Positions 22,113-33,400 of a DNA stretch of 64,000 nt are shown one piece after another. Position 1 is the stretch's first letter; each line of letters begins with the position of its first letter. A program made the translations under genes and the position numbers. Origin of the DNA: Pollenia angustigena (taxonomy: Eukaryota > Arthropoda > Insecta > Diptera > Polleniidae); NCBI GenBank assembly GCA_930367215.1, contig OV884059.1, positions 35,951,882-36,015,881 of the forward strand, written 5' to 3'. Below the pieces are notes generated by a model. It saw only the letters and a list, made by a program, of their open reading frames with translations, had not been told where the DNA came from and ran no database searches.

Positions 22113-22352
22113 TGTATCAACCGCCGCATGTGCACTCGTCGCTTGGTAATCGACGACTGAATTGTGTACTCTCGTGGACTGAATAAAAGAGCGTAAGAAT
22201 GCGTGTGAAGAATGTGTGTGAATTATTTCCACAATTGTGGTATGGGCTGGACACCAATGCTTTAAAGTGACCACAGCTCTACAAAAAAACATATGAGGCT
22301 GGAAATTGTAGGTTATACCATGATAGGTTATACGACAACAAATCCAACATAA

Positions 22353-22492
22353 CATGGGGTCGTCACCTGACAATTTTTTATCAGCCAAACGTCAAAGTCT
22401 ATAAAAAAAAACACTAAAATTGTTTTCAGAGTTTTTTTAATATGAAGTTTGACGTTTATAATGACAAAAAATTGTCAGGTGAAGACCCAATG
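22353..22492. mobile_element. MITE, TIR CATGGGGTCGTCACCTGACA
   Basis: CATGGGGTCGTCACCTGACA and TGTCAGGTGAAGACCCAATG are inverted, with TAA on both outer sides. Inner arms CAAACGTCAAA/TTTGACGTTT. 140 bp; a sister copy lies at 23377-23515. Confidence 0.78.
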
Positions 22493-22499
22493 TAAAAAC

Positions 22500-22880
22500 A
22501 ACTAGTAAGAGTGCTATATTCGGCTGTGCCGAATCTTATATACCCTTCACCATTGTGGGAGCAGAATACAGAGCAACTAGACAAAAACTAAATAATTTTT
22601 ACATATGTATACATACATATTTATAACACTTTAAACTTCATTATAAATTAAATTTAAAAAGCGAAAACTGGTAAATATTTTTTTTAAATCGTTTTTAGAA
22701 CATAAAAAAAATAAAAATTTAAAAAAAAATTTTCTCTTTAAAAAAACAAGATTTGAACCAGAGAACTCACAGTTTCTTACTTAACACACCCCCTAGACAA
22801 CTAAACCATGAAGGAACGTTGTTTGAATATCATTAAAATGAAATATGTCCCGTTTAATGTTTACTGTGTTGAGTTGTAAT
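22500..22880 (+). mobile_element. 5' portion of a DINE-1/Helentron-like element
   Basis: AGTAAGAGTGCTATATTCGG, the hairpin ATTCGGCTGTGCCGAAT and TATACCCTTCACC match the start of the copy at 25040. Similarity continues to about 22880 (ACGTTGTTTGAATATCATT) and then stops. Confidence 0.7.
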
Positions 22881-23376
22881 TACCTTTGATGTTTTTGTTC
22901 ACCACAATAGCAAAGTTGTAAACCATAAAACTTAATTCAGTTGTGAACCGAAATATGGAAATATATTCACCAAAATAGTTTGTGGCATGTAAGAATGAGT
23001 GTTTGTTTTCTTTTATCTTTTTGGGGAGTTTTTTAAGTAGCAAAAAAACACAAAAATTCCTAGTTTCGATTTGTTAAAATAATTTCGTTAAATAGATGAA
23101 ATAATAAAAATAATAATCATGAAAATCATATTGAGCATTATGCTAGTATATGTAAACAAATGTTATGGGGGGGAGAGACGGACAATAAAAATGGAAAACA
23201 AAAATCAAAGCGTGCCGCTGAACATTATGAAAAAAAGAAATTTTTAGCCAATTTTTATTTAATTATGGTCAATATCTTATATATTTTAATTTAAAATTAT
23301 CAAAAACTTTAATAAAATAACTTATCACAGCACAAAACGTGAACTTTTTGTAGACATAAACAAAACTTTGTCATAA
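22881..23376. other. No recognisable gene or element
   Basis: AT-rich sequence with a short G run (GGGGGGGAGAG near 23166). No conserved ORF, RNA gene or clear inverted repeat was recognised. Confidence 0.5.
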
Positions 23377-23515
23377 CATAGGCTCTTCACCTGACAATTT
23401 TTTGCCGTCAAACGTCAAACTTCATATAAAAAAAACGCTGACAAAATCTTTAAAGTTTTTTTTATATGGACTTTGACGTTTGGTATAACAAAAACTTGCC
23501 AGGTGAAACCCCATG
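23377..23515. mobile_element. Second copy of the CACCTGACAATTTTT MITE
   Basis: Left CATAGGCTCTTCACCTGACA and right CCAGGTGAAACCCCATG are inverted. The central GTCAAACGTCAAA/CTTTGACGTTTGG arms match the copy at 22353-22492. The ends are more diverged. Confidence 0.72.
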
Positions 23516-23559
23516 TATGATTAGACAAACAAAACAAAAGCAAAAAATCGTCACCTGTA

Positions 23560-24200
23560 GTGCGATTCACTAACTTTTATAACGACAATCAAATCGTTAA
23601 AATAAGTATAACGAAAATTTATCGAACATGCTATTCTGTAAAATTTTTAACGATATTCGCTGTCGTTTAAAGTCAGCTGTTAATTTAAGCAATTTTTTTG
23701 TCGTTATCTTAGCGACAATAATTTAGTTTGTGTTTATTTTATCGATAAAATGTTTTTTATGTTTAAAATAGCTTACATACATACAAAGATATATTCATAA
23801 GAATATGTATGAACAAAAACAAAATAATAAATTCAAAATTTCCAAAAATAAAGCAAATTAAGAACAAAAATTAAATTCTAAATGTAAAATTCACAAAAAA
23901 ATATAAAACCACAAATTAACCCTTCGTCTTTCTTATGAGTCTGGCCAGACCTTTTTTAATGCATTTTGAATGAAAAAACATATGTAACAAGGGGGGTTAA
24001 GAACAATTTCATATGTTTTTATTTTATTCTCTTTTGTGCTTTTCGTTTTTTTTAACATTTTGTAGACAGAGATGTTACAAAAAAACAGCTGTGTACTATC
24101 GTTAAAAAAAATTACAGAATCACACTATCGTTACTGCAAGCGAATATAAATGTCGACAAATATTACGATTATCGGATCGTTAAAAGTTAGTGAATCGCAC
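23560..24200. mobile_element. MITE, TIR GTGCGATTCACTAACTTTTA
   Basis: GTGCGATTCACTAACTTTTA (23560) and TAAAAGTTAGTGAATCGCAC (ending 24200) are perfect inverted repeats. ACGATAAT/TATCGTTA-like motifs lie inside. 641 bp, no ORF. Confidence 0.8.
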
Positions 24201-24266
24201 CACTGGTGTATTGCTGCCACCTTTATTATTTCTCCATGATTTATGTCAAAATAAGCTAGTTCGCCT

Positions 24267-24497
24267 CATGGCCCGATTAGTAGGTCTGCGCGCAACTACA
24301 ACAATCCAACAACAGAAAAAACAACACGCATTTTGTTTGTGTAAAAAATGATAAAGATGTCAAGAACAAAAGCAATTGTTTGTGTAAGAAATGGTGGAAA
24401 TGTCAAAAGCAATTGTTACAAAAACAATTGCACGTATAAAACACAACTCTGCAAAAAATCAGCAGGCGTTTCAAGCAGACCTACTAATTGGACCATG
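24267..24497. mobile_element. hAT-like MITE, TIR CATGGCCCGATTAGTAGGTC, 8-bp duplication GTTCGCCT
   Basis: Ends CATGGCCCGATTAGTAGGTC and GACCTACTAATTGGACCATG. Perfect GTTCGCCT repeats flank them (24259-24266, 24498-24505). 231 bp. Same family as 52931-53928; TIR plan shared with 18724-18964. Confidence 0.88.
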
Positions 24498-24599
24498 GTT
24501 CGCCTTTGTTTATTTGACCAAAAACAGCAAATTCGCTTTAAAACATGGCGGCGTCGTACGTTTTCAACTATTAGTTTTCAAAACACTCCGAAATTATTA

Positions 24600-25030
24600 A
24601 AAACGCGTATTTTCGCATTATATATAGGGGATTTCATGTTAAGTGACCCAACTTTTGATACAGAAGTCTTTCGATTGGAATGATGTTCCAAGTTTAGTCC
24701 TATTAAATAGTAGTTTGAACTCAATTTTTCAACAAGATCGATCAACAACTTTTTGTGTTATAGGAGGTCAAAATTTTACATATTTTCCAAACAGGTGTTT
24801 GTTCTAATCCACGTAACTTATTACCTATTGTTCTAAACAAAATTTGTCCCAAGTAGCTTAAATAACTATTTCATCAATCTTTCGAAAACAATATTTTTTA
24901 CTGTTTTCGAAAAAACAAAATTTTGTTCAAAATGGGATCTCTTTGGTCAGAAGAAAGCTTATGTCTTTTCTTTTAACAGCTCTATTTATCTATGGTCGCT
25001 TAGTGGGATGCGAGTGGATTATCTATTAAA
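24600..25030. repeat. Fragment of a dispersed repeat (GTTAAGTGACCCAACTTTTG family)
   Basis: GGGGATTTCATGTTAAGTGA, GACCCAACTTTTG and TCTTTCGAT recur in variant form near 36600-36780 (inverse), 41625-41790, 55820-56045 (inverse) and around 58900/59630. The family identity is unknown to me; no coding potential. Confidence 0.5.
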
Positions 25031-25039
25031 AAAAAAAAC

Positions 25040-27268
25040 AAGTAAGAGTGCTATATTCGGCTGTGCCGAATCTTATATACCCTTCACCATTGTGGGAGCA
25101 GAATACAGAGCAACTAGACAAAAACTAAATAATTTTTACATATGTATACATACATAATTATAATACTTTAAACTCCATTATAAATTAAATTTAAAAAGCG
25201 AAAACTGGTAAATATTTTTTTTAAATCGTTTTTAGAACATAAAAAAATAAAAATTAAAAAAAAAAATTTCTTTTAAAAAAACCATATTCGAACCAGAGAA
25301 CTCACAGTTTCTAACTTAACCCCCTAGACAACTAAACTATGAAGGAACGTTGTTTGAATATCATTAAAATGAAATATGGCCCGTTTTATGTTCACTGTGT
25401 AGGGTTGTAGACGGACAGCCGGATTTGAACTTCGCTTTTCATAAGAACCCAGAATATATCTACTTTATAGGGTGTAGGATCAATATTGTAGAAATTACAA
25501 ACGGAATGACAAAGTTATATATACCCTTTTACCTTCGGTGAAGGGTATAAAAAAAATAATTTTTGGGATTGCAGTATTTTGATCATAACTTAGCCATTTT
25601 TAAGCCGATTTGAAAGATTTAAATACCGACGTGCTTAGGAAGAAATTTACCATTTACTTGACTTAAAAAGTTTGGACTCGGGAAGATCTATGATTCCCGA
25701 AAATGGGTATTTTAATAAAAAAAAATTTTATTTTGGCCATAACTTTTTTGCATCTGAACCGATTTTTCCGAAATTTTCAGAAAATATTTTCTACTAAAGA
25801 TTTCCGGTCTTTTGATATATAAGGTGTAACCATCGGTCATATAGCAGTGCACAAATTCAGGTTTTTATGAAGTTTTTGATATTTTTTCTACGGGAGGTAC
25901 CACGCCCACTTCTCCAATCCCGCCCACATTTTGTAGGATGGTGTGTATTGACAACCTAATTGTGTGTACCTAATTTGGAAACTGGCTTTTTCCGTTCACC
26001 AGATATACAGCAAAAAGTAATAAAAATACAACAACAACAATGGATTTTTTTTAAAAAAATAGAGGTAGTTGTGGTTTTTTGCTCATAACTCAGCCATTTT
26101 TTAACCGATTTGACAGATTAATATACCGACGTGTTAAAGAATAAATTTACCGTTTACTTTAGTTATAAAGCTTGGACTCGGGGAGATCTATGGTTCCCGA
26201 AAGTGGGTATTTTAATAAAAAAAATTTTATTTTGGCCATAACTTTTTTGTGTCTTTTGTCGATTTTCCCGAGTCTTATGTAAAATATGTTCTACTAAAAA
26301 TTTCCAATATTTTGGTATGTAAGTCATATCCATAGGACATATGGCAGCCTTAAAATTTAGGTTTTTATACAATTTTTAATTTTTTTTTGTACGGAATCCC
26401 GCCCACATTTTGTAGGATGGTGTGTATTGGCAACCTAATTTTGTGTACCTAGTTTGGAAGATTTGGCTTTTTCCGTTCACCAGATATACAGCAAAAGGTA
26501 ATAAAAATACAACAACAACAAGGGATTTTTTTAAAAAATTAGAGGTAGTCGTGGTTTTTTGCTGATAACTCAGCCATTTTTTAACCGATTTGACAGATTT
26601 ATATACCGACGTGTTAGAAAAGAAAAAAAAAAAAAAATTTTGGTCATAACTTTTTTGTATCTGAACCGATTTTCCCGAGTTTTTTATAAAATATGTTCTA
26701 CTAAAAATTTCCGATATTTTGGTATATAAATCATATCCATAGGACATATGGCAGCCTTAAAATTTAGCTTTTTATAAAATTTTTATTTTTTTTTGTACGG
26801 GAGGTACCACGCCCACTTCTCCAATCCCGCCCACATTTTGTAGAATGGTGTGTATTGGCAACCTAAATGTGTGTACCTAATTTGGAAACTTTGGCTTTTG
26901 CTGTTCCCCAGTTATACAGCAAAAAGTAATAAAAATACAACAACCACAAGGGATTTTTGGGAAAAATTAGAGGTAGTCGTGGTTTTTTGCTCATATCTCA
27001 GCCATTTGTGGACCGATCTGGCTGAATTTCAATAGCAAAATTATAATAAGAATACCTGACAGAAAGATACCCCAACGAAGCTCCCATCATATCTGGGGGC
27101 TTCGGAAAACCCATTTCAACAGACAGACGGACAGCCGGATTTGAACTTCGCTTTTTATAAGGACCCAGAATATATCTACTTTATAGGGTGTAGGATCAAT
27201 ATTGTAGAAATTACAAACGGAATGACAAAGTTATATATACCCTTTTACCTTCGGTGAAGGGTATAAAA
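25040..27268 (+). mobile_element. DINE-1/Helentron-like element(s), tandem core, two 3' ends
   Basis: It begins AACAAGTAAGAGTGCTATAT with the hairpin ATTCGGCTGTGCCGAAT. Subterminal inverted repeats TATACCCTTCACC (about 25077) and GGTGAAGGGTATA are perfect. The 3' end occurs twice, at 25537-25549 and 27253-27265, each preceded by GACGGACAGCCGGATTTGAA. Between the two 3' ends lie about three copies of a 420-510-bp unit (CAGCCATTTTT, ACCGACGTGTT, ACGCCCACTTCTCCAATCCC). Subterminal inverted repeats, a tandem-repeat core and no transposase fit Helentron-associated INE/DINE-1 elements of flies. Confidence 0.7.
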
Positions 27269-28330
27269 ACACTTAAATTTTCAGCATATTATGCACTATT
27301 CTGAATTTTTCCCCATTTGTGTGTAAGTATTTCTTAAACCTTAAAAATAAAACATATACAGAGAAACTAGACAAGTTAACATTTACGACGGTAACATACC
27401 TAAATTAACTTTCATACCCTCGTACTGTTATACATACCCGTACTTTTTGGGTAAAGTTCGGTCCAAGGCGAATTGAAAGTAAATTCGCCTTGGTTCGGTC
27501 AAATGAGAGTAAACAAAAATTTCTCTCATTAATACAGTGTTTCCAGTTTTGGGGATTTATCCCCAAATTGGGAATTTTTTTGTAATTGGGGATAAAATTT
27601 CGTGAAAATCCCCAGGGGATTTTTTGGGGAAAAGCACTTTTTTCTCTGGAGATTTTTGGGGATAATATATTATTATAAGTTTCATTTTTGAAATGGCAAG
27701 ACCGATTTGGTCAAGATGTGGGTACAAAATTTAGTATTTTTTGCGGTTTTAAACTATTTCAAGAACTTGTTGAAATAGGATTAAATCTGCTTTTTGTACC
27801 AACTAGCGTTTCTTCTGTTGAACTAGCTTTTTTCTTTAATGAATACAACCAAAATCAATATTTGCAACAGAATACAATATGAGTTATGTATTAGGAGCTC
27901 TTCTTAGAATAAATACACACTTTAAAATAATGCAGATTGCTGTGACAAATTTATTCAATAATCTTAAATGCACTTTTTAAACAAACAACATGTAAAACAA
28001 AATTGCATTGGCTTATAAATTAGAAGATTATGAATTCCCTAGTTTTGGAAATGATAAATATGTATTGACGCATAATTATTTTTCTTTTGCGTTTTTACGT
28101 TACCCTTGTTACATACTATACATGTGTACATATGTAGATACGTAGAACTCAAAGAATAAATAACATTCGTTTTCATTATATTACACAAATGGATTTATTT
28201 AAATAAATCGATGTATGCATATTTTTCCATTGACATAATATTATGTATTTTATTTTTAAGAAAATGTGGGCATTTTTGGGGATAAGAAAATGGCTATAAA
28301 AAAAAATGTAAATATGGATTTATCTGTTTA
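27269..28330. other. No supported gene; GGGGAT-rich repeat and short palindrome
   Basis: 27463-27493 is the CCAAGGCGAATT palindrome. 27555-27665 is rich in GGGGAT/ATCCCC words (TTGGGGATTTATCCCC, ATCCCCAGGGGATT). The short reading at 27688-27882 is too weak to call. Confidence 0.45.
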
Positions 28331-28339
28331 TAAACTTCA

Positions 28340-28640
28340 TGAAAATCAGCTTGAAAGTTTGTGAGAGGCAGAAATTGCCCCTGCCTCCCCTTGTGGTCCT
28401 ATTTTTTAAAAACTGTATAGCTAATGTGTCTCTATAGATATGGATCTATGTTTTAAATTTCATTTAAATCGGTTTGAGAGGCAGAAATTGCCCCTATCTC
28501 CCCTCGTGGTCCGATTTTTTTTTTAAATTTATACATTTTGTGTCCATATAGATATGGTTCTATCTATGTTTTAAATTTTATTAAAATCGGTTTGATAGTT
28601 TCTGAGAGGAAGAAATTTCCCCGTATCTTACCTATCGTCC
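28340..28640. repeat. Imperfect tandem repeat, ~115-125 bp, about 2.5 copies
   Basis: GAGAGGCAGAAATTGCCCCT occurs at about 28363 and 28470, and as GAGAGGAAGAAATTTCCCC at about 28602. Each is followed by a TCTCCCCT.GTGGTCC-like block and a TATAGATATGG block. Confidence 0.7.
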
Positions 28641-29553
28641 TACGATTTTTTAAACCCTTTTCTTTAGCTTCACTTTGGAAAATCAAATCTTGTAACGTTA
28701 ATTTAACCGCCTTATACTCAATGCAAATTTTTTTAAATGTTCTTTTTTAAGAAAAGCGTTTCTTCAAATTTTTTTTTTTTTTAATGTTCTTATTTTTAAG
28801 GGCTTTATGCCGTTCCTAATCGTTGCAACAACTCAGTTAGATAATCCAGTTGATCGTGCGCTACCCAGGCTACAAAATTTAAACAACCTTTTTTTAAACT
28901 TAATTAAGATATATGCCCCTATTACGGTTCTCCACTCAACTCAGTTTGGTCGTGTTGGAGTCAACCCAACTTATGCACAACCAAACAACCAAACAAAGGT
29001 ATTGTGATACTAAACTGTTTTTAGTTGAGTTTGCTTTAAAGTTGCCAACTTAAAATATCGATTTGCCAACTTTAAATATAACGTTTGACAAGTGAAAATT
29101 TTATAAAATTAAATAATTTTTTAAACTAAAAGTATTTCTAATTGTTGTGTTGAAATCTATCTACTTTTGCAGAGTCAATCAGTCTTCCGTTTTTTTTTTT
29201 GTTATTGTAACTTGCATTGCTTCCAATGATATACATACATATTATTTTCCTTTGAAAAGTTTTTCATATCGCTCCAAATTTCATCAAACTTTCCGTTTGA
29301 AAAAATTTTTTCAAAAGGTTTATCGTTTGAAGAGCAAAATTAAAGATAAAAAACTACCAATGAAATCAAATTTCTTAATTAAAGTCAATACTCTAAGCTG
29401 GCAAAATTTATTGGTTTTTTGTTAGCTTTATTTTACTATTCTTTTTTTATAAATGTAAGTCACCATAGTAGGATTTCGTTAAATGTAAACACTTACATAT
29501 TTAAAAGAAATGTATTAAGGAATATTTAAACGACTATTTTAAATATCAACACA
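28641..29553. other. No recognisable gene
   Basis: AT-rich spacer with short unrelated open frames only. No conserved protein motif was recognised on either strand. Confidence 0.45.
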
Positions 29554-29741
29554 GGGTGCGTTCGTAAATGCATCACTGCGCTGCATCAGTGATTTCAAAT
29601 CGTTATATATTTATCAGTGAAGTAAATGTGGACCACAAAAATAATAGACATACAATAAAAAAAATTATAATTATTTTTTATCGGCTCTATAAAAAGTTTG
29701 CTTTTCTGATGCAGCGCAGTGATGCATTAACGAACGCACCC
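29554..29741. mobile_element. MITE, TIR GGGTGCGTTCGTAAATGCA, ACA duplication
   Basis: Ends GGGTGCGTTCGTAAATGCAT and ATGCATTAACGAACGCACCC, with ACA on both sides. Arms continue with CACTGCGCTGCATCAG/CTGATGCAGCGCAGTG. Sister of 10566-11070. Confidence 0.82.
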
Positions 29742-30003
29742 ACACTTACAACAAATGTCGAACGAAAAAAAAGAACTAAGCCTGGAGTGTGCAAAATCAG
29801 GTCTGGGGTGGTTTTGACTACCCAGCTTGACAGCTTGCAGCGACGTGATATTGACAGCACCAAATTCTTCGTTTCGGGGAAAAACATACATAATTCTTTT
29901 TAATTAAAATGTACTACTTACTTTTGCTTACTTACTTTTTTTAGCTGAAAATAGAAATAGTACAGAAAACAGAAAATAAAGATGGAAAAGTTTATATATT
30001 TGT

Positions 30004-30006
<3 letters not shown>

Positions 30007-30053
<47 letters not shown>
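30007..30053. repeat. (AT)n microsatellite
   Basis: About 23 uninterrupted AT dinucleotides downstream of the Rb-family gene. Confidence 0.95.
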
Positions 30054-30055
<2 letters not shown>

Positions 30056-30412
30056 TATATAAATTTATTATATGTATGTAATTCATTCTAAGAAATTATT
30101 GTAATCCAAATAATTTGTATACGACTGTTATTTTAATAATTTTAAAATAATATGTAGAAAACATTCTTATTAAAATAAATTAATAAAGAAAACTATAAAT
30201 TATGAGTAAACATAATTCTTAATGAGTTAGATTATGAAAAGTTATTGATTTTGTTTAAACAAGTAAAAAAGGCTCCCTAAATATGTACAAACTTCATTAC
30301 AATGCTTTTCGTTTTAAGCAAGATATTTAAGACAAAACTTATGAGATTTGATACTACTAAAAAATAATCATTGTCATTATATACTAAAATACGAGAGTTT
30401 GTTGTTTAGTAC

Positions 30413-33400
30413 CTAATTGCGTTCTTCTTGTCTATCTTTCATTATTTTCAGCAGAGCATGATTGCCTGAACCTCTGGCTCTTTTTCTATCCAAGTCCGAT
30501 AATTCAACTAACGTGAAAGCTCGTTTCCCCTTACTTGTTATTGCACTCATTTTTTCAAGTTCCTGCAAAATAGATATTTATTTACAAATATATCGAATTT
30601 AAAATAAATTTAAGATATTAAAACTACTTTGCCAGGACTGCGATTAAATTGAAAAGTCAATTGATTTGGAGATGCAGTATAGTCAAGTTCATTCTTTTCA
30701 ATGGAATGAACAAATAAAGAGTGGTTATTCGATATTTGCCTTGGAAACGTTTGTTTTTCTGGTGGGTGTGGTGACAGTAATAAGTTTCTTTCCTAAAAAT
30801 AAAAAAAATTAAATAAAAAAAGTTTATTTGGTCAAGTTTACGTTTAAAAAAAAAAAAAAAAAACTGATTGTTTAAGAGTTTTGCAATTCAAACTAACAAA
30901 TGAGTAGGAGAGTTGCAAAACTCTATCGTTACAAACTTTAAAATACGAGATGACAAATGATTCTGTTCTTTTGACGCTTTATGAGAAGAAATACAATCAG
31001 TAATCAATGTATGTTTTTCGAAAAACATGGAAGAGGATATGCATTGATACAATTAGTATATTTCTTCTCATAAATAACTGTCATCTTGTATATAAAATTT
31101 TGTAACCAACGAGTTTTCCCAGCGGTAACTAGAATGAGTAAAGAGGCCTAATAGAAGGCCTTATTTAGCAGTCAGAAGCCCTTCTCGCCGCATTCCATAT
31201 TTATTTATTTTTTACACAGGTTGTCATTGGGCGCAAGGCCTTCCACACTTCCTTTAAAAACAACTTCGATCCCTTCCCAAGGGAGTAAGGAAGGTCACTA
31301 AAAATAAAAAGTAAATAAAACTGAACACCTTCCTTTCTCCTTTCTCAAAGAAGGGAGTAGCGAATGTGTACTGAATAGGCTTTTGCACTAAGTACATTTA
31401 AATTCAAACACATTGGCTTTTTTAAAAATTCTCAGATTAAAGCTTAGTACAAAAGGGAATCAAAGCAAATAAATTAAAAACAAACAAACACAAAGAAAAA
31501 AATTATTCTCTTTATACGCTCAGAGTTCTTATATTTACTTATTCTTACTATAAATAAGTCAAAGTAAACATTTTTTGCTAATGTTTTGTAACAGCCAGTC
31601 CCACGATGTCACACGTTAACGTTCGCATAGAAAATAACATTTAAAACAAAAACTAATTTTAGAAATTGTTTTTGTTTTAAATGTTATTTTCTATGCGAAC
31701 GTTAACGTGTAACATCGTGGGATTGGCTGTAAGTATTTTGCAAGATTCTTATTTTACCATGTGGGTATTATAAGCAATAAATGTAAGCAATGGTTATTGC
31801 TTTTTAATTGGTCTTATTTTCAGATTATTACTGATTATTAAAATAAAAACTATAACTTTGTTTAACCGCTATTTATATTTTGTCTCTTTTGGTGAATTTT
31901 ATAGTTTTAACACAGCATTTATATATACATATTTTATATAGTTTACAGAAACTCTGTTGGTTTTTATTTTTAGCATTAATTTTGCAGTTCATTTTATGGA
32001 ATATACATACATATGTATGTACATACCTATCTAGGTATATATAACTATTGATATGTTGATAATTTGATCATAACATCAAATTTAACAGAAGCAAAATTTC
32101 ATACAAACGAAATAAAACTTACAAAAATACTCAAGTATTTTAGTAAATGGTTTAAGAACTTCTTGTCTTAAGTCCAAACATGTGCATGTACTGGTTTTTA
32201 TTTTGCTTACTTCTTACCATGCTTAAGACTTGCTTTATTTATTTTTTACAGGAACAATATTTATTGTGTTTGTTTCTTATAAAAGAGAACAGCAATTTTC
32301 TCTGTAAAGAGAAGGTACAATAAATAACAAAAAATACACGAAAAAAGAGAATGTGTTTAAGTATTTGTTTTTTGTACTTTTACAAAAGCCTAGTACTGAA
32401 TATTTCAGAAGGTCTTTTAAAAAGAAGTTTTTACCTTCTAGAAGGCATACTTCTGAAGGCAGGATATCATGCGAAGCGAATCTTTTAGAAAGGAGTATAG
32501 AGGCCTTCAAAAAGGCCTGCCACTTGCGGTCCTTTCAATATTTACCGCTGGGTTACAACTCACCTACTCATTTGTATTGAACTTACTGGTTTATCTTGTC
32601 TTTTGCTGAAATTCCATGCATATGGTGTCATCTTTTGCATATAAATTTCGTTGTAAAACTGTATTATATCGCCCACTTCTAGAAATAAAAATTTTTATAA
32701 ATTCTATACTTTTTATAAATTTCGAGGATGTTTTAATTTGATTATACTTTTTTCTCCAGAATCAAGAACTTTTATAAAAACTTCTCTATATATACAGCTT
32801 GTAGCCTGTGGTTGTTTTCTATAAAATTTCATGATGTCTCTGAAAAGTTTGTCATTTACTTCTCCAACCTATAGAAATAAAAACAAAACAAAAAGAGTTT
32901 ACAAATTTAATAAATGCTTAAGCAATTTTTTAAAAACTCACTTTAATATAAAGATATATTGCACACATGAAAATTTGGTCAAGATGCCTGTCTTGCATTA
33001 ATTCGGTTTTTTGAGTAATTGAATATTCAAAAAGAGTCCATATTTTTGAAATCATCTCTTCGCCTAGTTCGAGTTCTTTGCATAACTCTTTAATGCGTAA
33101 CCAAGATAATTTATAAAACTGCAATAAGATTTATTAATATTATAAACGCAATATAGAAAGACAAATGTTATAGTTACTTTTCTTAGGAAGAGTTTCAATG
33201 GTATTGATCGTTTATTAGCATTAATTTGTTTTTGATTATCGGCATTAGGTTTATCCAATGTATGTAAAGTTTCTAAAAATGTCAAAAAATATATTATTTC
33301 AATAAATAAAAACACTGAGAAACAAATATAATTTTTAAATCACCCCTTGAAGTGTTAAAGAGATCACGCCGAACGGAATCACTTATAGTTGTTGTCGATG

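Noticed and set aside
27688..27882. Possible hAT dimerisation fragment
   Set aside because: A loose resemblance (VPTSVSSVELAFF) without other hAT motifs; too weak.
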